From the NCBI GenBank assembly GCA_947305045.1, contig CAMZCW010000087.1, positions 1 to 8,979 of the forward strand: a stretch of DNA of 8,979 bases. The letters run 5' to 3'. A program made the translations under genes and the position numbers. The notes under the pieces are model-generated. The model saw nothing but the letters and a program-made list of their open reading frames with translations, searched no databases and was not told the origin of the DNA. The number at the start of each line of letters is the position of its first letter. The first letter of the stretch is position 1. Of the stretch, positions 1-5,815 are shown piece by piece. The stretch is from an uncultured Bacteroidales bacterium (GTDB lineage Bacteria; Bacteroidota; Bacteroidia; Bacteroidales; UBA932).

Positions 1-51
1 ATTATCAATCGGTTACCCTAATTATTTTGCACGAAAATTGACGAAGATTCG

Positions 52-59
52 CAAATATA
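52..59 (-). promoter_or_regulatory. Possible Bacteroidota -7 promoter element facing left
   Basis: Read on the minus strand, the box is TATATTTG, an exact match to the Bacteroidota -7 consensus TAnnTTTG. A -33 TTTG would be expected about 20 bp further upstream, near 80-83, but there the minus strand is G-rich with no TTTG. The nearest TTG (76-74) is only 14 bp away. Transcription would start around 46-49 and leave the window, so the target gene is unknown. A chance match in this AT-rich stretch is possible. Confidence 0.35.
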
Positions 60-88
60 AGGTGTAATTTTGGCAACCCCCGGCGAGG

Positions 89-135
89 GATGTTTCATTT
101 GATGCAACAGATGTTTCATTGCAACATTTTTTGCA
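89..135. repeat. Duplicated dyad motif, operator-like
   Basis: Two adjacent copies share GATGTTTCATT and GCAACA, at 89-109 and 110-126; the first has four extra bases (TGAT) between the two blocks. Each copy is also an imperfect inverted repeat: TGTTTCA (91-97) faces TGCAACA (103-109) with a 5-base spacer, and TGTTTCA (112-118) faces TGCAACA (120-126) with a 1-base spacer. The left arms start 21 bp apart, about two helical turns. TGCAA (120-124) also pairs with TTGCA (131-135) across six bases. This looks like tandem binding sites for a dimeric regulator, but no regulator is identified and the differing spacers weaken the case. Confidence 0.45.
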
Positions 136-158
136 GGATATGCACGGATAATCAGTCC

Positions 159-190
159 CTTGCGAATCCGCGCGCAAAATCGTATCTTTG
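159..190 (+). promoter_or_regulatory. ruvC promoter, Bacteroidota type
   Basis: CTTG at 159-162 matches the -33 element (TTTG/TTG) and TATCTTTG at 183-190 matches the -7 consensus TAnnTTTG exactly. The 20-bp spacing is typical for this phylum. Transcription is expected to start a few bases after 190, roughly 193-197, while the ruvC ATG is at 200. The transcript would therefore have almost no leader. No Shine-Dalgarno sequence fits in the remaining gap. Confidence 0.75.
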
Positions 191-199
191 TGCCGCTTT

Positions 200-754
200 A
201 TGGAACGCGTCATTCTTGGCATAGACCCGGGAACCCAGCTTTTGGGTTTTGGCATCATCCGCGTAGAGGGCAAAAAGGCCTCTTACGTGGACATGGGCGT
301 GCTGGATTTGCGGAAAGATCCAGATGCCTACACCAAACTCCAGTCCATCTACGAATGCATCAGCGAAGTGTGCCGCAATTACCACCCCACGGAACTGGCC
401 ATCGAGAGTCCTTTCTATGGGAAAAATGCGCAGGTGGTGCTCAAACTGGGCCGTGCGCAGGGGGCCGCCATCCTGGCCGCCAAGGAGTATGGCGTGGGAA
501 GTGTCACCGAGTACGCCCCCCGAAAGGCCAAAGAGGCCATCGTGGGCAACGGCGCCGCCTCCAAGGAACAGGTGCAGCTCATGCTGGAAAAAACGCTGGG
601 CGTCAAGCTGGAAAGCCGGCACCTGGATGCCACGGATGCCCTGGCCATCGCCTTGTGCCATCACTTTGAGACTTCCCGCCCCGTAGCGGTCCCCAAAGGC
701 AAGGGCGGATGGGAACAGTTCCTCAAAGAACATCCGGAAAGAATTTCTAAATAG
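200..754 (+). CDS. ruvC: Holliday junction resolvase RuvC
   Basis: This 184-residue protein is the endonuclease that cuts four-way DNA junctions made during recombinational repair, acting with the RuvAB branch-migration motor. The fold is RNase H-like and the active-site acids are visible: Asp9 in GIDPGT, Glu69 in AIESPFYGKN, and Asp143 and Asp146 in HLDATDALAIAL. These correspond to E. coli D7, E66, D138 and D141. Phe72 sits where E. coli Phe69 contacts the junction. Length is normal for the family and the frame is intact. I chose ATG at 200. An in-frame TTG at 188 would add four residues but lies inside the -7 promoter box, and the protein from 200 begins with the usual short lead into the first beta strand. 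The next gene starts 53 bp downstream on the same strand with no clear terminator between, so read-through is possible. No ruvA or ruvB is nearby. Confidence 0.96.
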   Translation: MERVILGIDPGTQLLGFGIIRVEGKKASYVDMGVLDLRKDPDAYTKLQSIYECISEVCRNYHPTELAIESPFYGKNAQVVLKLGRAQGAAILAAKEYGVGSVTEYAPRKAKEAIVGNGAASKEQVQLMLEKTLGVKLESRHLDATDALAIALCHHFETSRPVAVPKGKGGWEQFLKEHPERISK

Positions 755-807
755 AATTAAACTTGGGCACCGGAAAAGTGTCAAAGAAAAGTTAGTATAA
801 AAAACTT

Positions 808-3800
808 ATGGTTAGAAGATTGACAGCGGCCCTCGCAGGCCTGTTTGTGGCCTTTGCGTTGAGCGCGCAGAATCACAAGATTACACTTCAGTTACAGGAT
901 GCCACCACGGCGGAACCGGTAGGTTTCGCCACCGTTTCGCTTACCCCGGAAAAAGGACAGGCCAAATATACCCTCTCGGACGGCGACGGCCATGCCCTGC
1001 TGGAGAAAGTGAAATCCGGGAAGTACACCCTCAAGGCGGAAATCATGGGCTACAAGACCTTTCAGAAGGTCCTGGAGGTCAAGGTCGATGTCAATCTGGG
1101 TATCATCAAACTGGAACAGGACCAGCAGGTGCTGGATGCCGCTTCCGTGAGTGCGGTGGGTAACCCGGTGGTCATCAAGAAAGACACGGTGGAGTACAAT
1201 GCATCGTCCTTTAAGATCAGCGACGACAACATGCTGGTGGACCTCCTGAAAAAGCTCCCGGGTATTGACGTGTCGGAGGACGGTACCATCACCTCCAATG
1301 GAGAGACCATCTCCAAGATCACTATCGGCGGAAAAACTTTCTTCCTGGATGACCCTCAACTGGCTTCGCAGAACATCCCCGCCAAGCTGATTGAAAAGGT
1401 GAAGGTGGTGAAGAAAAAGAGCGAGCAGGCGGAGTTTACCGGCATTGACGACGGCGAAGAAGAGACGGTGATCGACCTTTCCGTGAAAAGGGGTATGATG
1501 AACGGGGTCTTCGGCAATGCCATGGCAGGTGGCGGCGTGGACCTGCCCGCTGCCGGTGGTACTTATGCACCCCGCTGGCAGGCGGCGGCCATGGGCGGCC
1601 GTTTTTCGGAGGACAGCCAGATCAGCGTCATCCTCAATGGCAACAATACCAACAACCGTGGTTTCAATGACCTTTCCGGCTCCATGATGAGCTCCATGAT
1701 GGGCGGCGGTGGCGGTATGGGCCGTATGGGAGGCGGTGGCGGCTGGGGTCGCTCCAACGGCATCACTACGTCCTGGATGGGCGGCGTCAACGGCAACTGG
1801 GACCTCTTTGACAAGAAGATGGACCTGGGCGGCAACTACCTGTACAACGGTTCCGTGGTGGACGTTACGCAGAATGCCTATAAAGAAACCTATCTGACCG
1901 ATGGCAGCACGCTGTATTCGGACACGGACGGCAAGAGCCACCGCTTTACGGATGGTCACCGCTTTGGCGTGCGCCTGGAGCACAAGTTCAGTGAGAATAC
2001 CTCCATCCTTTTCCAGCCGCAGTTTAATTTTGGCCGAGGCAGTTACCTGGAGCAAAGCGTGTTCGACACCTGGAAAGATGTCAAGAGCAACCGTACCAAC
2101 AACGGCTTCACCAACAACTCCGGCAACAACAAAAACTTCCAGACCCGCGGCTTCCTGTTGTTCCGTCAGCGTCTGGGCATGCCCGGTCGTACCATCAGCG
2201 CCAACGTGGACTGGAATATTTCCAACAACAGCCTGTGGGGATACAACCAGTCGCTCACCAATTCCAGCTATGTGGACCTGGAGCCACAGGTAGTGGAGAT
2301 TGTGAACCAGCGCATAGACCAGACTTCCAAGAGCCGTAGCGTGGGTGGCCGCCTGGTGTACACGGAGCCGCTGGGTGCCAACTTCTACCTGGAAGGCAGT
2401 TACAACATCCGCTGGTCCCAGAGTGAGAGTGTAAAAGACGTCTATAATAGCGCGGAGCCCTTCAAATACTGGGAAGGCATCCCTACGCTCAGCACCATTT
2501 TCATGGACTACCAGGCATCGGTCCTGGATAGGGAAACCGGCAAGACGGAGCTGGAATGGAAAGACCCCAGTTACAGCAACCAGATCACCAACCGCAGCCT
2601 TACGCAGAATATCGGAGCGGCGGTGATGTACCAGAACAACAAGCTGCGTGCTCAACTGGGCGCCTCCGCCATTCCCACCAACACCTATAATTATACGAAC
2701 GGAAAAACCTACGAGGACAAGCGCTGGAACTTCTCTCCGCGTGCCATGCTGTTCTACGACTTTACGGACAATTCCAACATCCGCCTGTTCTATTGGGGCC
2801 GGAGCGCCCAGCCTTCCACCAGCCAGTTAATGCCGGTGCTGGACAATTCCAACCCGCTGAGCATGGCCCTGGGTAATCCGTACCTGACGCCGTATTTCAG
2901 CCACAGCCTGCGCTCAGACCTTGAATTCTCCAATAAGAAAACCTTCTTCACCGCCCGCCTGCATCTGGAAGGCGGCGCCGTACAGAATCCCATCGTGAAT
3001 GCCATGTGGTACGATGTAACCGGCCGCCAGTATTCCTTCCCCGTGAATGGCCGGAATTCCTACAACGCCAATGTGCGGCTCATGATCAATGCGCCCATTG
3101 CCAAGAGCGGCTTCTCCATCTCCAACATGACCAACGCCAGCTATTCCAAGAGCGGCAGTTATATTGGCGCCGCCCAATTGGACATGACCCCGTATTGGGA
3201 TGCGGAAGAATTCAACTACGCCAAGTTCCACCAGTATTATTTTGTGGACAACAAGGACCAATGGGCCAAGGACTTCCTGTCCAACGACACCCGTTCGCTC
3301 AGCATCACGGAGCGTCTGCGCGCCACGTACCGGAACGACTTTATTGAGGTGATTGTGGGCGGCCGTACCCGCTTCAACAAGCCCTGGTACACCGTACAAA
3401 ACGCCGTGGCTGCTACCTGGAACAACCGGGTGGATGCTTCTGTCAAATGGACCATCGGAAAGAGCGGGGTAGAGCTTTCTACAGATGCCAACTACGACTG
3501 GTACAACGGATACACCTCCGCTCCGCCGGCACAGTTCATCTGGAATGCGAGCGTTTCCACGCCCCTGTTCAAGCGCCGCGCCACGCTGGCCCTGAAAGCC
3601 TATGACATCCTGGACCGTGGCAAAAACCTGACGGTGAGCGACACCGCCAATTACCACCAGGAAGTGCTCAACAACACCCTGGGCCGCTACATCATGCTGT
3701 CCTTCACTTACCGCTTCGGGAACTTCGGTGAAGCCGGCAAGCAAATGCGCTCCCGCATGGGCCAGGGCGGTCCCGGTGGTCCTGGTGGCGGCGGCCGCCG

Positions 3801-3810
3801 TCCGTTCTAG
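808..3810 (+). CDS. Outer-membrane beta-barrel protein, TonB-plug/OMP_b-brl_3 type with carboxypeptidase-like regulatory domain
   Basis: This 1000-residue protein is exported to the outer membrane. Residues 1-20 form a signal peptide (MVRR, then a hydrophobic stretch ending ALSA, cleavage probably before Gln21). Residues about 24-102 are a carboxypeptidase-regulatory-like beta-sandwich (PVGFATVSL, the GKYTL block, MGYKTF). Residues about 120-230 are a plug-like domain with family hallmarks: DTVEYNASSFK, DLLKKLPGIDV, GKTFFLDDP and EQAEFTGIDDGEEETVIDL. The rest is rich in Asn, Tyr and alternating beta strands, as in a large barrel, and ends with a closing strand YIMLSFTYRFGNF at 961-973. These features recall the OMP_b-brl_3 group of TonB-dependent-receptor-like proteins, whose substrates are mostly unknown. 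No SusD partner follows, so a glycan-import SusCD pair is not supported. Two low-complexity insertions stand out: a Gly/Met-rich stretch (about 291-316) and a Gly/Pro/Arg tail after the barrel (974-1000). The upstream 53 bp are A-rich with no Shine-Dalgarno sequence. Family assignment is firm; substrate is unknown. Confidence 0.9.
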   Translation: MVRRLTAALAGLFVAFALSAQNHKITLQLQDATTAEPVGFATVSLTPEKGQAKYTLSDGDGHALLEKVKSGKYTLKAEIMGYKTFQKVLEVKVDVNLGIIKLEQDQQVLDAASVSAVGNPVVIKKDTVEYNASSFKISDDNMLVDLLKKLPGIDVSEDGTITSNGETISKITIGGKTFFLDDPQLASQNIPAKLIEKVKVVKKKSEQAEFTGIDDGEEETVIDLSVKRGMMNGVFGNAMAGGGVDLPAAGGTYAPRWQAAAMGGRFSEDSQISVILNGNNTNNRGFNDLSGSMMSSMMGGGGGMGRMGGGGGWGRSNGITTSWMGGVNGNWDLFDKKMDLGGNYLYNGSVVDVTQNAYKETYLTDGSTLYSDTDGKSHRFTDGHRFGVRLEHKFSENTSILFQPQFNFGRGSYLEQSVFDTWKDVKSNRTNNGFTNNSGNNKNFQTRGFLLFRQRLGMPGRTISANVDWNISNNSLWGYNQSLTNSSYVDLEPQVVEIVNQRIDQTSKSRSVGGRLVYTEPLGANFYLEGSYNIRWSQSESVKDVYNSAEPFKYWEGIPTLSTIFMDYQASVLDRETGKTELEWKDPSYSNQITNRSLTQNIGAAVMYQNNKLRAQLGASAIPTNTYNYTNGKTYEDKRWNFSPRAMLFYDFTDNSNIRLFYWGRSAQPSTSQLMPVLDNSNPLSMALGNPYLTPYFSHSLRSDLEFSNKKTFFTARLHLEGGAVQNPIVNAMWYDVTGRQYSFPVNGRNSYNANVRLMINAPIAKSGFSISNMTNASYSKSGSYIGAAQLDMTPYWDAEEFNYAKFHQYYFVDNKDQWAKDFLSNDTRSLSITERLRATYRNDFIEVIVGGRTRFNKPWYTVQNAVAATWNNRVDASVKWTIGKSGVELSTDANYDWYNGYTSAPPAQFIWNASVSTPLFKRRATLALKAYDILDRGKNLTVSDTANYHQEVLNNTLGRYIMLSFTYRFGNFGEAGKQMRSRMGQGGPGGPGGGGRRPF

Positions 3811-3846
3811 TGACGGCTAATCGTCTGATTCCCATATGGTTACACT

Positions 3847-3879
3847 ATAATCCTCGTTCAAAATCTGAACGAGGATTAT
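3847..3879. terminator. Perfect 14-bp hairpin in the convergent gap, probable shared terminator
   Basis: ATAATCCTCGTTCA (3847-3860) and its exact reverse complement (3866-3879) flank a 5-base AAATC loop. The hairpin lies in the 102-bp gap between the 3' ends of the barrel gene (+, stop at 3810) and rluD (-, stop at 3913), where a bidirectional terminator is expected. Neither side has a good run of T: the plus strand continues GTTATAATATG and the minus strand AGTGTAACC. It may act as a weak or factor-assisted terminator or as a 3'-end stabilising stem. Nothing else is evident in this gap. Confidence 0.65.
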
Positions 3880-3912
3880 GTTATAATATGCTGATGGTCA
3901 GTCGATTAACTG

Positions 3913-4956
3913 TCACATGTTTTTTACGTATCCCCTCCATTTTTCGATAAGGGAGGAGATGTCGGAGGGGAGGGGCGCTTCAAAGTGGAGCCGCTCACCG
4001 GTAACGGGATGGGTGAAGCCCAGCGTGCGGGCATGGAGGGCCTGGCGCGGGCAAAGGGCAAAGCAATTCTGAATGAACTGCTTGTACTTGGCGTAGATGG
4101 TGCCCTGTCGAATCTCGGACCCGCCATAGCGCTCATCGTTAAAGAGGGGATGGCCCGTGGAGGCCATGTGCACGCGGATTTGGTGTGTGCGGCCCGTCTC
4201 CAGGCGGCATTCCACCACGGTAATGAAGCCAAAGCGCTCCAGCACCCGCCAGTGCGTTACGGCCCATTTCCCCTTGTCAGGGTCGTCATACACACGGAAG
4301 CGCAGGCGGTCGTTGGGATCCCGGCCGATGGTGCCGGAAATGGTGCCTTCATCCTCCGTAATGTTGCCCCACACCACAGCCGTATAGACCCGGTCGATGG
4401 AATGGACAAAAAATTGGTCTGCCAGATTGAGCTGCGCCGGCGGGTTTTTGGCGATGACCAATAGGCCGGAGGTGTCTTTGTCGATGCGGTGCACCAGTAC
4501 GCCCATGCGCTCGTCTTCCACATCCGGAGACAGATGCAGATAGTAGGCGAGGGCGTTCACCAAGGTGCCGTTGTAGTTCCCGTGACCGGGGTGCACCACC
4601 ATGCCGGCGGGCTTGTTCACCACCAGTACGTCGGCGTCTTCATAGACAATGTCCAGGGGAATGTTTTCCGGGAGTATCTCCATGCCGCGGCGCTCGTACG
4701 GCATGACGAACTTGACTACGTCGCACGGGCGCACGATGTAATTGGCCTTCACCACTTTGTCGTTTACCAGTACGTAGCCCAGCTTGATGGCCTGCTGCAC
4801 GCGGTGGCGGGAGGTGTCTTCCTGATGCGAGGCAATGAATTTGTCTATCCGCAGCGGCTCCTGGCCTTTGTCCACCAGGATGCGGAAGTGCTCGAACATC
4901 TCGTCGGAGGTGGGAGATTCCTCGACTTCGCTCGGAATGACAGGAGCGTCTATCAT
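3913..4956 (-). CDS. rluD: RluA-family 23S rRNA pseudouridine synthase, RluD-like
   Basis: This 347-residue protein isomerises specific uridines in large-subunit rRNA to pseudouridine. An S4 RNA-binding domain covers about residues 35-85 (LRIDKF, then VQQAIKLGYVLVNDKVVK). The catalytic PseudoU_synth_2 domain follows from about 105 to 270, opening with EDADVLVVNKPAGMVVHPG. Its catalytic Asp is Asp159 in HRIDKDTSGLLVIAK, and the later motif RTHQIRVH (256-263) is intact. Length matches Bacteroidota homologues. The start is debatable. ATG at 4956 overlaps the stop of the upstream PASTA gene as ATGA, which favours translational coupling. However, residues 5-14 (PVIPSEVEES) are encoded by a dispersed repeat, and family-like sequence begins only around Glu19-Met20; ATG at 4899 gives a 328-residue alternative. 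Within the RluA family, RluD is the best guess from the S4 domain and the neighbourhood, but the exact target uridines cannot be read from sequence. Confidence 0.93.
   Translation of the reverse strand: MIDAPVIPSEVEESPTSDEMFEHFRILVDKGQEPLRIDKFIASHQEDTSRHRVQQAIKLGYVLVNDKVVKANYIVRPCDVVKFVMPYERRGMEILPENIPLDIVYEDADVLVVNKPAGMVVHPGHGNYNGTLVNALAYYLHLSPDVEDERMGVLVHRIDKDTSGLLVIAKNPPAQLNLADQFFVHSIDRVYTAVVWGNITEDEGTISGTIGRDPNDRLRFRVYDDPDKGKWAVTHWRVLERFGFITVVECRLETGRTHQIRVHMASTGHPLFNDERYGGSEIRQGTIYAKYKQFIQNCFALCPRQALHARTLGFTHPVTGERLHFEAPLPSDISSLIEKWRGYVKNM
4914..4942 (-). repeat. Dispersed short repeat of the 'VIPSEVEES' type inside the rluD 5' end
   Basis: Read on the minus strand this is TGTCATTCCGAGCGAAG followed by TCGAGGAATCTC. 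I recognise it as a very common dispersed repeat in Bacteroidota genomes, one reading frame of which gives the peptide VIPSEVEES in many predicted proteins. It contains the inverted ends ATTCC and GGAAT (22 bp overall, 4917-4938) around an imperfect centre. Such elements are usually intergenic. Here it lies in frame between the rluD start codon and the conserved S4-domain region. Recognition is from memory; only one copy is present in this window. Confidence 0.7.
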
Positions 4957-5756
4957 TGGGCCGGGACTTTAAGGGGATCCAGCGTGAGGGAGAGGTTCAC
5001 GGTGCTGCCCAGCGGTTTTTCTTCGCCTTCGGCCTCCTGTTTATACACAATGGCGTTCACGGAGTCTGCATAGGTGCGGACGTCCGGGTCAAAGCGAACG
5101 CGACCGGTATTGAGATAATGGTCATGCAGGGCATCCACGGCGGGCACATACTTCATGCCGATAAGGCGAGGTACCAGCGTGGCGTCATCGTCCTTGTTAA
5201 CTCCTACTTTCAGGTCTATGGAGGAACCGCTTACTACCAGGTCTCCGGCTTTTACCTCCTTGCCCTCGCAGGACTGGCCCAGGACGGTGTTGGTGGCGAT
5301 GTCACGGACATAACGCAGGTTGCCCAGACTGAGGCCGCGGTTTTTGAGCTCCGTGCGGGCCTCCGTGATGGAGTAGCCGTACAGGTTGGGCATCACTACT
5401 TTGCGCGGTACCACGGAATTGATGGTAAGGAAGATGCTGCGGCCTTTTTTTACCGTGGCGCCCGCAACGGGCTGTTGCCGGTACACCACGCCGCCGGGCA
5501 GCCGGCGAACAAACACGGAATCCACCACCTTTACGTTTACCTGACTTTGCGCGGCCAGGTTTTCCGCCTCCCGGACGCTCAGGCTGGTGAAGTCCGGGGC
5601 CGTGACGGTTTTCCCGTGACGGGTAATGACACGAAGACCCACACTGACCAGTATGAGCAGTACACCTACAAATACAACGGCGCCGATGAGGTTTTTCAGG
5701 ATCCAACGGTCCTTCTTTTGAACGGTATTGTTTTCCTCCGTTTTTTTCTGAGCCAT
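4953..5756 (-). CDS. Single-pass membrane protein with three extracytoplasmic PASTA domains
   Basis: The protein has 267 residues. A charged, Lys-rich cytoplasmic N-terminus (1-21) is followed by one transmembrane segment (about 22-45). Three PASTA repeats then lie outside the inner membrane, at roughly 48-114, 118-187 and 192-260. PASTA hallmarks are clear in the second (VVMPNLYGYSITEARTELK) and in the QQPVAGATVKKGRSIFLTIN ending of the first. PASTA domains in penicillin-binding proteins and PknB-type kinases bind peptidoglycan fragments or beta-lactams. Here no kinase or transpeptidase domain is attached, so a wall-sensing or scaffold role is only inference. Its stop codon overlaps the rluD start (ATGA), indicating one operon. 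From memory, PASTA gene then rluD then ddl is a recurrent Bacteroidota arrangement, but ddl is absent here. The ATG at 5756 is the only good start: it gives the cytoplasmic lead before the membrane segment and sits 23 bases after a -7 box. Confidence 0.9.
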   Translation of the reverse strand: MAQKKTEENNTVQKKDRWILKNLIGAVVFVGVLLILVSVGLRVITRHGKTVTAPDFTSLSVREAENLAAQSQVNVKVVDSVFVRRLPGGVVYRQQPVAGATVKKGRSIFLTINSVVPRKVVMPNLYGYSITEARTELKNRGLSLGNLRYVRDIATNTVLGQSCEGKEVKAGDLVVSGSSIDLKVGVNKDDDATLVPRLIGMKYVPAVDALHDHYLNTGRVRFDPDVRTYADSVNAIVYKQEAEGEEKPLGSTVNLSLTLDPLKVPAQ

Positions 5757-5779
5757 ACGAAAAATCGCTTTATCAAACG

Positions 5780-5787
5780 CGAAGATA
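5780..5787 (-). promoter_or_regulatory. -7 promoter element for the PASTA-rluD operon
   Basis: On the minus strand the box reads TATCTTCG, one mismatch from TAnnTTTG and a frequent variant. It ends 23 bases before the PASTA-protein ATG at 5756, giving a predicted leader of about 20 bases. The nearest upstream TTG lies at 5813-5811, 23 bp away, at the long end of the usual range. That -33 position lies beside the lnt -7 box, so the two promoters overlap physically. Confidence 0.55.
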
Positions 5788-5801
5788 CAAAAAAATCTTC
5801 A

Positions 5802-5809
5802 TACCTTTG
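5802..5809 (+). promoter_or_regulatory. -7 promoter element for lnt
   Basis: TACCTTTG matches TAnnTTTG exactly and ends six bases before the lnt ATG at 5816. No TTTG is visible at the expected -33 position near 5778-5781, where the sequence instead forms the opposing -7 box. Transcription would begin around 5812-5816, so the mRNA would be leaderless or nearly so. The exact match in a 59-bp divergent gap makes a real promoter likely. Confidence 0.6.
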
Positions 5810-5815
5810 CCAAGT

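Larger units (their letters stand above)
1..158. other. Non-coding region upstream of ruvC, probably divergent regulatory DNA
   Basis: I see no credible coding sequence here. The region is more AT-rich than the genes to its right, and the short open frames crossing it are run-ons from frames antisense to ruvC. It contains a TATATTTG box facing left (52-59) and a cluster of short direct and inverted repeats (89-135), both listed separately. The ruvC promoter begins just after it. The simplest reading is an intergenic control region between ruvC and a leftward gene whose start lies beyond position 1. That gene cannot be seen, so this is inference. Confidence 0.6.

Noticed and set aside
188..199. 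TTG at 188 as the ruvC start
   Set aside because: The codon forms part of the TATCTTTG -7 box; ATG at 200 gives a standard RuvC N-terminus.
758..765. TAAACTTG as a promoter for the barrel gene
   Set aside because: It has one mismatch to TAnnTTTG and no -33 element at the right distance, so it is too weak to list. Read-through from ruvC is equally possible.
892..2655. 587-codon open frame antisense to the barrel gene
   Set aside because: The sense frame has a signal peptide, recognisable domains and an intact 1000-codon reading. The antisense product is His/Val/Ala-rich with no recognisable motif, as expected from a biased-codon shadow.
2914..3744. 276-codon open frame antisense to the barrel gene
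   Set aside because: Same reasoning: no motifs, no promoter or start context, and it lies wholly inside a confident gene.
808..3810. SusC of a polysaccharide utilisation locus
   Set aside because: No SusD, glycosidase or sensor gene is adjacent, and the plug motifs fit the OMP_b-brl_3 group rather than classic SusC.
5807..5815. TTG at 5807 as the lnt start
   Set aside because: It lies inside the TACCTTTG -7 box; ATG at 5816 is the better start.
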